Source of the DNA: Spirochaetaceae bacterium | GTDB taxonomy: Bacteria > Spirochaetota > Spirochaetia > DSM-27196 > SLST01 | Length of the DNA: 6,206 bases | Assembly: GCA_007129695.1 (NCBI GenBank) | Contig: SKVA01000115.1 | Coordinates: 1-6,206 of the forward strand | Reading direction: 5' to 3' | In this document: positions 1 to 6,146 of the stretch, piece after piece | Numbering within the stretch: the stretch's first letter is position 1 | How the letters are laid out: each line of letters starts with the position of its first letter | Made by a program: the position numbers and the translations under genes | The notes under the pieces: model-generated | What the model was told of the DNA's origin: nothing | Seen by the model: the letters and a program-made list of their open reading frames with translations, nothing else | The model's database searches: none

Positions 1-1213
1 CCCACGTCGACGCGATGCTCGATGCGATGCGGTTGGCGGTCCGGCACGCGAGGTTCGCCGCTTCAAGGAGTTCGTCGGGCGCGGCGATCGTCGGTCGATC
101 CGCGCCGGCCGCGATCGCCGCGACCCGCCCGGCGATCTCTGCATCTGACGCAGACGGATCACGAAGCAGCGTGCCCCAGCCGCACCAGAACATCGGCTGG
201 CGTTCGAACAGGTACTCCCACCCACGATCGCGTGCCGCGACGTCCGGCTTCACGATGAACTCGTCGGCGGGGATCAGGCACTCGCTTCCGATGATGAAAC
301 CCGCCGTGTCCGGTCGCGCGTTCGCCGCGATGAGCTCGCGCATGAAATCGGTGCACCCGTAGTCCAAGCCGAAGAAATCCTCGTTTCGGACCGTGTAGAC
401 CAGTTTGTACCGCGCCGGGAGCGGGTCGTGAAGCGGCGCGTCGCTCGCGCCTTCGTGCATGTAGTGGAACTCAGGGGTGCCGTGTCCGTGCGACCAGTTG
501 AACTTCACGTCGACGAGCGTGCGCTCGGGCAGCCGCCCGGGATAGCCGTCGATCGCCGCGCGCGTCATCTCCGGCTTCGGTCGCGTATGCGCGCGGACGA
601 TGAACGTTTTGTCGGCAAGGTAGCGTTCGGCGATGTCGAAGTAGGTGTCGGCGATCCACCGCTGCCATGTCTCGAGCGGCACGCCTTCCATGCGCTCGTT
701 CTGGCTCACCCCGATCCCGCCGATCTGCGGGTACGTCTCGAGCACCTGGATCAGCGCGTCACGGTTGTACTCTCTAACCTCATCCGAGTAATCGCCGCTG
801 CCGTTGTAGCCGTTTGACAGATCGGCGGAGTACGGCGCGAGCCCGCGCGACCGCGCGAGTTCGGGCGACACGAAGATGTTGAAGCAGACCGGGATCACGT
901 CGATCCCGTTGTCGGCGGCGGTCGTGAAGATCGTCCGCCAGAGGAGCTGCCACCGCGCGAGCTCGGCATCGTCGAACCCGCACGCGTCGGGCCATCGATC
1001 GGGCCGGACCATCAGGCTCCACGGGTGGATCGACCAGAGCGTCAGCGCGTTGAAGCCGCACTCGGCAAGGTACGGGATCAGACGCTGCCAGAACTCGGGA
1101 CGCTCCATCGTCGCCGCGTGGCGAGTGAGCGACGGATGGACGCGGTAGCTGTTCCACGGCAGGTTGAGCTTCACGCCGCGAAAGGCGACGGGGCGGGTGT
1201 CGGTGGTCTTCAT
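1..1213 (-). CDS. Putative TIM-barrel glycosidase (alpha-glucuronidase-like), 3' end cut off by window
   Basis: The frame is open for 404 codons from an ATG at 1213 to the left edge, so the C-terminus is missing. The protein starts MKTTDTRPVAFRGVKLNLPW and has no signal peptide, so it is probably cytoplasmic. Visible blocks are GFNALTLWSIHPW (residues 53-65), DVIPVCFNIFVSPELARSRGL (about 105-125), a TYPQIGGIGVSQNERM block (160-175), VDVKFNWSHGH (234-244), YTVRNEDFFGLDYG (273-286), and GSECLIPADEFIVKP followed by MFWCGWGTLLRDP (309-353). From memory, this order of blocks resembles a largely uncharacterised group of bacterial glycosidases sometimes annotated as alpha-glucuronidase-like. E173 and the acidic pair E278/D279 are candidate catalytic residues, by inference only. 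The start is supported by a promoter-like sequence just upstream. There is no Shine-Dalgarno sequence, so a nearly leaderless mRNA is likely. The coding call is firm; the substrate is unknown. Confidence 0.72.
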   Translation of the reverse strand, partial: MKTTDTRPVAFRGVKLNLPWNSYRVHPSLTRHAATMERPEFWQRLIPYLAECGFNALTLWSIHPWSLMVRPDRWPDACGFDDAELARWQLLWRTIFTTAADNGIDVIPVCFNIFVSPELARSRGLAPYSADLSNGYNGSGDYSDEVREYNRDALIQVLETYPQIGGIGVSQNERMEGVPLETWQRWIADTYFDIAERYLADKTFIVRAHTRPKPEMTRAAIDGYPGRLPERTLVDVKFNWSHGHGTPEFHYMHEGASDAPLHDPLPARYKLVYTVRNEDFFGLDYGCTDFMRELIAANARPDTAGFIIGSECLIPADEFIVKPDVAARDRGWEYLFERQPMFWCGWGTLLRDPSASDAEIAGRVAAIAAGADRPTIAAPDELLEAANLACRTANRIASSIASTW

Positions 1214-1223
1214 TACGCCGGCG

Positions 1224-1252
1224 ATTCTACCGCGCAACCCCACGCGCGTCAC
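1224..1252 (-). promoter_or_regulatory. Candidate sigma70-type promoter of the glycosidase gene
   Basis: Read on the minus strand, GTGACG (1247-1252, four of six matches to the -35 consensus) and TAGAAT (1224-1229, five of six matches to the -10 consensus) are separated by 17 bases. The predicted transcript start is near 1217, leaving only about 4 bases before the ATG at 1213. The bases before the ATG contain no purine-rich ribosome binding site, in keeping with a leaderless or very short leader. This is consensus matching by eye. Confidence 0.45.
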
Positions 1253-1292
1253 CCCAGTTGGCCATTGCGCGGCGATTGTCGATATTGTCACC

Positions 1293-1297
1293 GGAGG
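1293..1297 (+). promoter_or_regulatory. Ribosome binding site GGAGG fixing the cyclase start at GTG 1303
   Basis: GGAGG ends five bases before a GTG codon at 1303 that is in frame with the cyclase. It is the only strong Shine-Dalgarno sequence near the 5' end of this gene. It argues for GTG 1303 rather than the upstream in-frame TTG at 1258, which has no such site and would overlap the divergent promoter region. Confidence 0.7.
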
Positions 1298-1302
1298 CGG
1301 CC

Positions 1303-2658
1303 GTGCGGACAAAACAAGTTGTATCTGCAAATGTATTGAGCGCCATCACGCAGACCGAGCAGCAAAGCGAGATCCTGATCAGCCTGATGCAGGCTGGATT
1401 CGTTCTTTTTTTGGGCGTATTCTACTTCCTGGCCCCGAAGGGGTACGCCGGAGAGGTCGCGATCCGGCCGGTACCACTGGTGCTGCTCGTCTATTCCCCG
1501 TTCGTGATCGCGCGGCTGCTCCTTGCATGGAAGCGCCGCCTTTCGCCCCTGCTGCTCAACGTATCGATCGTGATAGACATCGCGATGATCTGTGTGCTGC
1601 TGTGGAGCTACCACGTCCAGTACCAGCAGCCGGCCGGCTTCTACCTCAAGGCGCCGACCGCGATGTACCTGTTCGTCTTCATCGCGCTGCGCAGCCTCCG
1701 GTTCGATGCCCGCTACGTGCTGTTCGCCGGGATCACCGCGGTGGTCGGCTGGCTGGTTCTGACGCTCTACGCGATCCGTGCCGGCACCCCGGTCACAAGC
1801 GACTTCATCTCGTACATCACCGGAACCGACGTGCTCGTCGGCGCGCAGGTCGACCGGATCATCGCGATCCTCGCGCTGACCGTGATTCTGGCGGTCGGCG
1901 TGTCGCGCGCGGGGCGCGTGCTCACGACGAGCGCGACCGAGCAGCACGCGCGGCAGGAACTGTCGCGCTACTTCAGCCCCGACGTGACCGCGAAGATCCT
2001 GGACCGCGAGACCGGGTTCGAGCCGGGCGACGGTGAGGTGTACGATGCGGTCGCGATGATGATCGACCTCCGCGGGTTCAGCGCGTGGGCCGAGTCGATC
2101 GATCCGGCGACCGTCATGTGCACGCTCGCCGACTATCAGAGCCGCATCGTCCCGATCGTACTGAGGCACAACGGGAGCATCGACAAGTTCATGGGCGACG
2201 GCGTCTTGTGCCACTTCGGCGCGGCGTCGCCGACTCCCGCGCCCGTTGCAGACGCGTTGCGCTGCGCCGAGGAGGTTCGCGCTGCGCTGGTTGAATGGAC
2301 GAGGCGGTCGGTCAGCGCCGAAGTCGCGGTCGACGCCGAGCCCGGCGCGGGGTTCGAGTTCGGGATCGGCATCGCCGCTGGACGGTTGATCTTTGGCGCG
2401 GTAGGAGAGAAGGATCGGCTCGAGTTCACTGTGATCGGTACGCCGGTGAACACGGCGGCGAAGCTGGAGAAGCACACGAAGAGCGTCGGCGCGCACGTCC
2501 TGGTTCCGTACGACGCGTTTCGGGTTGCGGCCACGCAGGGGTACGAGCCGGCCGTCGAGTACAAGCGCATACGGAACAGGGCCGTCGACGGACTACGCGA
2601 TCCGATCGATCTTGCGGTCGTGCTTCGCAGCGCTGCTCTGCGACCGGCCGCCGGCTGA
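1303..2658 (+). CDS. Membrane-bound class III adenylate cyclase (6 TM helices plus catalytic domain)
   Basis: This 451-residue protein probably converts ATP to cyclic AMP at the inner face of the membrane. Six hydrophobic helices lie at about residues 31-45, 55-77, 82-103, 118-131, 137-158 and 182-202. They are followed by the linker LSRYFSPDVTAKIL (220-233) that commonly precedes class III catalytic domains, and by a cyclase domain at about 245-410. The metal-binding aspartates are D255 (MMIDLRGFS) and D299 (KFMGDG). The substrate-selecting pair is K295 and T376, the Lys/Thr pattern of subclass IIIb, which predicts ATP. The transition-state asparagine is N383. The arginine normally four residues later is a lysine, K387 (VNTAAKLEKHTK), which may mark a subfamily or reduced activity. 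No HAMP, GAF or response-regulator domain is present, so the helices may be the sensor. The first codons are unusually AT-rich, which could favour initiation. It is divergent from the glycosidase and convergent with the aminopeptidase, so probably transcribed alone. I found no convincing promoter. Confidence 0.9.
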   Translation: MRTKQVVSANVLSAITQTEQQSEILISLMQAGFVLFLGVFYFLAPKGYAGEVAIRPVPLVLLVYSPFVIARLLLAWKRRLSPLLLNVSIVIDIAMICVLLWSYHVQYQQPAGFYLKAPTAMYLFVFIALRSLRFDARYVLFAGITAVVGWLVLTLYAIRAGTPVTSDFISYITGTDVLVGAQVDRIIAILALTVILAVGVSRAGRVLTTSATEQHARQELSRYFSPDVTAKILDRETGFEPGDGEVYDAVAMMIDLRGFSAWAESIDPATVMCTLADYQSRIVPIVLRHNGSIDKFMGDGVLCHFGAASPTPAPVADALRCAEEVRAALVEWTRRSVSAEVAVDAEPGAGFEFGIGIAAGRLIFGAVGEKDRLEFTVIGTPVNTAAKLEKHTKSVGAHVLVPYDAFRVAATQGYEPAVEYKRIRNRAVDGLRDPIDLAVVLRSAALRPAAG

Positions 2659-2693
2659 GGCCCGCCCGATCGCATCAGGCGAGCCCGGCGGCC
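2646..2693. repeat. GC-rich inverted repeat spanning the convergent gene ends
   Basis: GGCCGCCGG (2646-2654) and CCGGCGGCC (2685-2693) form a perfect 9-bp inverted repeat with a 30-base loop. The loop contains both stop codons (2656-2658 plus strand, 2675-2677 minus strand) and a smaller nested pair, CGCC (2663-2666) with GGCG (2678-2681). The position suits a shared bidirectional terminator, but there is no T-tract on either side, so intrinsic termination is doubtful. The arms also encode the alanine/glycine-rich C-termini of both proteins and could be chance in DNA this rich in GC. Confidence 0.3.
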
Positions 2694-3931
2694 TGCTCGG
2701 TCTGCGCGGTCCATCTGCCGCGCTCCATCAGAGGGAACTCGGAGCCGTCCTTGCGGCGCGCGACGATCGACAGGTCGGACGAACCGATCGTCACGTCGGC
2801 GTGCTGGTTGCTCTGGTTGAGGCCCGCAGCGAGCCGCTCGGACTCGTCCATCGTCGCTCCGCCGTCGACGCAGTTCGCGTACGCGTTGCCGAACGCGAGA
2901 TGGCAGCCGGCGTTTTCGTCGTAGAGCCCGTCAAAGAAGACGGTGGATAGCTCGGCAATCGGCGCGTCTTCGGACACGAGTGCGATTTCGCCGAAGAACC
3001 GCGCCCGATCGTCCAGGTCCAGCTCCTGGTCGAGCACCGCCTGTTCGCGCTCGCACGTCGCGCCGACGATCCTGCCCCCGGCTACCGTGAACTCGGTGAT
3101 TCCGACGTTCGTTCCTCCCAGAATGAGCGGACGCGTAGAGCGCACCGTACCGTCGACGCGCCGCCAGTCGGGCGCGCTGAACACTTCGTCGGTCGGTAGA
3201 TTTGCGATGAACGTGATTCCGGACGCCGATACGCCCTCGGTCCCGATCCAGTGCTGACCGTCGGGCATCCCGACGACCAGATCGGTCTTGGCCGCGGTGT
3301 AGTGGAACGCGTCGAACGACTGGTCGCTCAGCCACGCTGCAAGCCGCATGAGCCGCGTCGAGTGCTCCTTCCACGCCGCGACCGGATCGTCGGCGTCGAG
3401 CCGGCACGCGTGCGCGACCGCGTCGTAGAGACGGTCGAGCGCCGCGTCGGCGGCCAGGTCGGGGTAAACCGCGCGCGCCCAAACCGGGTTCGGAATGCTG
3501 ATCACGCACCACGGGAAGAAGTCCTTCATCGCGAGCTCGCGGATCTCCCGCGCTGCTTCGGCGAGCGCCTTCGACCACGGCCCGCGCCGCGCGGGATCCA
3601 CACCCGCGAGCCCGGTCGGATCGTCGCCGAGTACCGCGAGCGACGCGCCGCCCGCTTTCGCGACCCGCACTCGTTCGGCAAGCGCGGCCGACGGCACGTA
3701 CGTGAGCGTGTCGGAGGAAGCCTCCTCCAGCCGCGCGCGAACCGCCGCCTGATCGCTGTAGTCGACGTGCACGTACTTCGCGCCGCTGCGGTACGCCGCG
3801 CGGACGAAGTGGGGGATGAACTCGGCGGTCTCGATCGGCGCGCGAACGTAGACCTCCTGATCCTGCTCGATCGACAGGCCGACCTTCGCGACGACCGCCG
3901 CATAGCGCTCATGAAACTCTGCTCGTGTCAT
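2675..3931 (-). CDS. M29-family metallo-aminopeptidase (AmpS/thermophilic aminopeptidase type)
   Basis: This complete 418-residue cytoplasmic enzyme should remove N-terminal amino acids from peptides using a two-metal centre. Its length is typical of peptidase family M29. All the family's metal-ligand and catalytic positions are visible: E249 in NLPTDEVFSAPD, E315 in RFFGEIALV, H344 in ENAGCHLAFGNAY, Y351 in the same block, and H377 and D379 in NQSNQHADVTIGSSD. The N-terminal half (about 1-220) contains the family blocks VYVRAPIETAEFIPHFVRAAYRSGAKYV and IPNPVWARAVYPD. The ATG at 3931 gives the expected N-terminus. No ribosome binding site precedes it, but a -10-like hexamer lies six bases upstream, so a leaderless transcript is likely. 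It follows the alpha-galactosidase part with a 42-base gap on the same strand and ends 16 bases from the convergent cyclase. A role in peptide turnover is likely; the in vivo substrate is unknown. Confidence 0.93.
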   Translation of the reverse strand: MTRAEFHERYAAVVAKVGLSIEQDQEVYVRAPIETAEFIPHFVRAAYRSGAKYVHVDYSDQAAVRARLEEASSDTLTYVPSAALAERVRVAKAGGASLAVLGDDPTGLAGVDPARRGPWSKALAEAAREIRELAMKDFFPWCVISIPNPVWARAVYPDLAADAALDRLYDAVAHACRLDADDPVAAWKEHSTRLMRLAAWLSDQSFDAFHYTAAKTDLVVGMPDGQHWIGTEGVSASGITFIANLPTDEVFSAPDWRRVDGTVRSTRPLILGGTNVGITEFTVAGGRIVGATCEREQAVLDQELDLDDRARFFGEIALVSEDAPIAELSTVFFDGLYDENAGCHLAFGNAYANCVDGGATMDESERLAAGLNQSNQHADVTIGSSDLSIVARRKDGSEFPLMERGRWTAQTEQAAGLA

Positions 3932-3937
3932 CCGATC

Positions 3938-3965
3938 AAGATACCCAACCGCGACCGGTTGTCCA
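3938..3965 (-). promoter_or_regulatory. Candidate leaderless promoter of the M29 aminopeptidase gene
   Basis: On the minus strand, TGGACA (3960-3965, five of six matches to the -35 consensus) is followed after 16 bases by TATCTT (3938-3943, four of six matches to the -10 consensus). The expected transcript start is at about 3931-3932, which is the A of the ATG itself or one base before it. This geometry and the lack of a Shine-Dalgarno sequence suggest a leaderless mRNA. It also suggests that the aminopeptidase can be transcribed independently of the gene before it. Confidence 0.5.
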
Positions 3966-3972
3966 CCGGTCG
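3952..3972. repeat. Perfect 8-bp dyad (operator or terminator stem) over the -35 box
   Basis: CGACCGGT (3952-3959) and ACCGGTCG (3965-3972) are perfect inverted copies around a 5-base spacer. Each arm also contains the self-palindrome ACCGGT, and the two copies lie 11 bp apart, about one helical turn. The dyad begins one base after the alpha-galactosidase stop codon and covers the candidate -35 box of the aminopeptidase. It could be a repressor operator for the aminopeptidase. It could instead be an RNA hairpin ending the upstream transcript, although no U-tract follows. Both roles are inference. Confidence 0.5.
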
Positions 3973-3973
3973 G

Positions 3974-5296
3974 TCACTCGAACCAGTCGAACCGTCGCGT
4001 CGCGCCGCCAAACCTCCAGCGCGACGGACACGTCGTAGTCATCCAGTCGATCGGCTCGCACAGCGGCTGCACCTCGGCGGCACGGGCGAATGCGCCGGCT
4101 ACCGCCCGCCGTTGATCCGGTCCCATCGCACGCGGGTCGGCGGACACGAAGAGCGGCGTCCCGCTCGACGAGAGCAGCTCGAGCCATTGCTCGTTCTTGT
4201 CCCACGGCACGGCATCGGTCAGACCGACGCAATCTGCGTCTATCGCAAAGAAGCTCCCGTGCTGGTGCGCACGGAACGCGAGCGTGTTGATCCCCTGCAC
4301 CCGGGTTCGTTCCCACTCGCGGCCGCTCGTATCGTCACCCGTGCGCTGCAGATGTACCGTTCCGACCGCCAGGTGGCCGATCGCGTTGCACCCGATGATG
4401 AGCGGCGGCTCCGGCCGCGTCGACGCGTGTGTCGCCGCGTGGATCGTCCGATAGAGCTCGCGAACGATCTCCGCTGACGTTCGCGACCTGTCATGGAAGG
4501 TCCATTCACCGGCGGCGGGGCTCGAGCCCATCTGGAAGCCCCACTGCCCGAAGACATCGTACGTCGTGAAGTCGTGCTTGATCAGGTCATGGCCCCACTC
4601 TGCGACGCGGCCTATATCGCGCGCGACCCATTCGAGCGTATCGGGTCGGCTCGGGTCCAGAACGACCCCGTCCCACTGCCGGTCGGGGTCGAGCCCGCGG
4701 TTCGCGAATGCCAGGTGAGTGGCGTCGGCCGCCGACGTCAGGAGCGGTCGCACCCAGATCCCGGGGCGTACCCCTTCGGCCCGCATCTGCGCCGCGAGCG
4801 TTGCCATGTCGCCGAACCGGTCGTTCGGGATCCACGGCCCTCCGTTGAACCTCGGTCCCCGACAGATCTGCCATCCGTCGTCGATGACCATGTACGGGCG
4901 GTTGTTGGTCTTCGGTGCCAGTTCGGCGATCATCCGGCTGTCGGCCACGATGTCGGTACGGGAGCTCGACCCGTACGCGTAGTACCAGTTGTTGCCGCCG
5001 TACACCCGATGGTCGGGCATGAGCCCCACGCCGCCCGACAGGCGCGCCGCGAAGTCGCGCGCCGCCGCGAACGGGGTCGAGTCGTCCGACTCGTACGCAA
5101 CGATCGTCGCGACGCGCAGCGTCCGCGCACCGAGTTCGACTCCGGCTGTTCCGCAGCGAACGTCGAGCACGAGCGTCATGCCGTCGGGGTCGATCCTCCA
5201 CGACGCCATCGCCGCGCACTCGCCCCCCGCGATGACACCCGCGCCGCGCGTCCGGCCCGGTCCACCGATTTCGGACTCGGTGACCAGGAAGTACCA
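3974..5296 (-). other. Alpha-galactosidase (GH36/GH27-like) segment, N-terminus replaced
   Basis: These 440 residues (275-714 of the fused frame) cover the end of an N-terminal domain and a whole TIM-barrel catalytic domain with its natural C-terminus. The intact enzyme would hydrolyse terminal alpha-galactosides. Family marks are YMVIDDGWQ (409-417), PGIWVRPLL (452-460), DLIKHDF (511-517) with D516 in the place of the clan D nucleophile, LIIGCNAIGHLAVG (573-586), and the QRTGDDTSGREWERTR block (591-606), whose D595 or D596 is the likely acid/base. HGSFFAIDADCVGLTDAVPW and SGTPLFVSADP follow. No signal peptide can be judged because the true start is missing. The codons (12 of 23 serines TCG, no ATT for isoleucine) match the genes to its left, so this segment belongs with the main genome. 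Assignment to the alpha-galactosidase-like group is confident; substrate specificity is not. Confidence 0.8.
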
Positions 5297-6118
5297 CGGG
5301 AGCACCCGCTCCGCGATGCCGCGATGCAACAGCAGGGTTTCCATGGCGTTGCATACGCCGTACCGGTGCGTCTTGGCATTGACGGCAATGGCAATGGCCT
5401 TGTCGTCATCCGCCCGGTCGTCGATGTAGACGTGGCAGACTCCGTCCAGGTGCTTGATCACCGGCACGGTCGCGTCCCGGCTGATCCGTTCGATCAGTCC
5501 CTTGCCGCCCCGGGGAACCAGCACGTCCACGTACTCGTCCATGGTAATCAGGGCCCCGACGGCGGCACGATCCGTGGTTGCCACCAGCTGCACGCCGTCG
5601 GCGGGCAGCCCCGCTTCCTCCAGGCCGGTGCGAATGCACCCGGCGATCGCGGTATTGGAATGGAACGCCTCCGATCCACCACGCAGCACGGCAGCGTTGC
5701 CGGCTTTGAGGCAAAGCGCCGCGGCGTCGGCGGTCACGTTGGGCCGGGATTCGTAGATGATGCCGATCACGCCGAGGGGCACGCGCATGCGCCCCACCTG
5801 GATACCGGACGGACGCTGAACGAGATCGGCGATCGCCCCAACGGGATCCGGGAGGGCGGCCACCTGCCGCACCCCATCCGCCATGGCTGCAATGCGCGGC
5901 GGTGTGAGTTCCAGGCGGTCCAGCAATGCGGGCTCGAGGCCGTTCCTGCGCCCCGCTTCCAGGTCCCGGGAATTGGCCGCGGAGAGTTCCGCTTCCGCCG
6001 CCTCCAGCGCCGCCGCGATCGCCTCCAGTGCCGCATTCTTGGCGCCGGCCTCGGCGCGCGCCATCATGCGTGCCGCTGCGCGGGCCTGTTCGCCCACTGT
6101 CAGCATATAGTCTTTCAT
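3974..6118 (-). CDS. Chimeric frame: truncated ProA joined to the C-terminal part of an alpha-galactosidase
   Basis: One uninterrupted 714-codon frame runs from an ATG at 6118 to a TGA at 3974-3976. Residues 1-274 are a clear ProA N-terminus, and residues 275-714 are a clear GH36/GH27-like alpha-galactosidase. The change is abrupt, at about 5270-5300, with no linker. Each enzyme is cut inside a conserved domain: ProA loses about a third of its length at the C-terminus, and the galactosidase loses the start of its N-terminal domain. I know of no natural ProA-galactosidase fusion, and proline synthesis and galactoside hydrolysis have no functional link. Codon choice also changes at the join. 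A misassembly of two genomes is the likeliest explanation and a recombination scar the alternative. The ATG is chosen because the upstream TTG at 6193 adds 25 residues that ProA proteins lack. GGAAG (6121-6125) and GAGGGAA (6131-6137, minus strand) are possible ribosome binding sites. A ProA activity is not expected, since the C-terminal part is absent. Confidence 0.8.
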   Translation of the reverse strand: MKDYMLTVGEQARAAARMMARAEAGAKNAALEAIAAALEAAEAELSAANSRDLEAGRRNGLEPALLDRLELTPPRIAAMADGVRQVAALPDPVGAIADLVQRPSGIQVGRMRVPLGVIGIIYESRPNVTADAAALCLKAGNAAVLRGGSEAFHSNTAIAGCIRTGLEEAGLPADGVQLVATTDRAAVGALITMDEYVDVLVPRGGKGLIERISRDATVPVIKHLDGVCHVYIDDRADDDKAIAIAVNAKTHRYGVCNAMETLLLHRGIAERVLPWYFLVTESEIGGPGRTRGAGVIAGGECAAMASWRIDPDGMTLVLDVRCGTAGVELGARTLRVATIVAYESDDSTPFAAARDFAARLSGGVGLMPDHRVYGGNNWYYAYGSSSRTDIVADSRMIAELAPKTNNRPYMVIDDGWQICRGPRFNGGPWIPNDRFGDMATLAAQMRAEGVRPGIWVRPLLTSAADATHLAFANRGLDPDRQWDGVVLDPSRPDTLEWVARDIGRVAEWGHDLIKHDFTTYDVFGQWGFQMGSSPAAGEWTFHDRSRTSAEIVRELYRTIHAATHASTRPEPPLIIGCNAIGHLAVGTVHLQRTGDDTSGREWERTRVQGINTLAFRAHQHGSFFAIDADCVGLTDAVPWDKNEQWLELLSSSGTPLFVSADPRAMGPDQRRAVAGAFARAAEVQPLCEPIDWMTTTCPSRWRFGGATRRFDWFE
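5297..6118 (-). other. proA: Glutamate-5-semialdehyde dehydrogenase ProA, N-terminal 274 residues only
   Basis: ProA (gamma-glutamyl phosphate reductase) makes glutamate-5-semialdehyde with NADPH in proline synthesis. The segment begins MKDYMLTVGEQARAAARMMA and carries the family blocks LEAGRRNGL (53-61), MRVPLGVIGIIYESRPNVT (111-129), LKAGNAAVLRGGSEA (137-151), LVPRGGKGLI (200-209), PVIKHLDGVCHVYID (219-233) and GVCNAMETLL (254-263) with the catalytic cysteine C256. ProA is normally about 420 residues. Here the match stops after AERVLP, so the C-terminal signature region with its conserved histidines is lost. The sequence looks proteobacterial (beta or gamma), by recollection of the family. 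Codons differ from the rest of the window: serine is TCC in 5 of 7, isoleucine ATT in 5 of 17, and no arginine is CGA in 23. Confidence 0.88.
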
Positions 6119-6146
6119 GGCTTCCACGTCTTCCCTCGATCCCGCA

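Noticed and set aside
1258..1286. TTGGCC / 17 bases / GATATT as a plus-strand promoter for the cyclase
   Set aside because: The predicted transcript start would fall at about 1293, inside the Shine-Dalgarno sequence of the GTG 1303 start, leaving no usable leader for a gene that has a ribosome binding site. The hexamers match at only four of six bases each.
1258..1302. TTG at 1258 as the cyclase start, adding 15 residues
   Set aside because: It has no ribosome binding site and overlaps the divergent promoter region, while GTG 1303 has GGAGG five bases upstream.
1164..2036. Plus-strand open frame of 290 codons overlapping the cyclase 5' half
   Set aside because: It is out of frame with the cyclase, very rich in Arg and Pro, and crosses the divergent promoter region. 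It is a high-GC shadow frame.
1288..2496. Long open frame (402 codons) antisense to the cyclase
   Set aside because: It is the mirror of a GC-rich gene. The product is dominated by Arg, Asp, Glu and His with no recognisable domain, while the plus strand encodes a clear cyclase.
3251..4477. Plus-strand open frame of 408 codons
   Set aside because: It runs antisense across both the aminopeptidase and the galactosidase, is Arg-rich and has no recognisable motif. Both opposite-strand genes have complete family signatures.
3974..6118. The fused frame as a new bifunctional proline/galactoside enzyme
   Set aside because: ProA is cut after the catalytic cysteine block and lacks its C-terminal region, the galactosidase lacks its N-terminus, there is no linker, and codon usage changes at the join. 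A chimera explains this better than a designed fusion.
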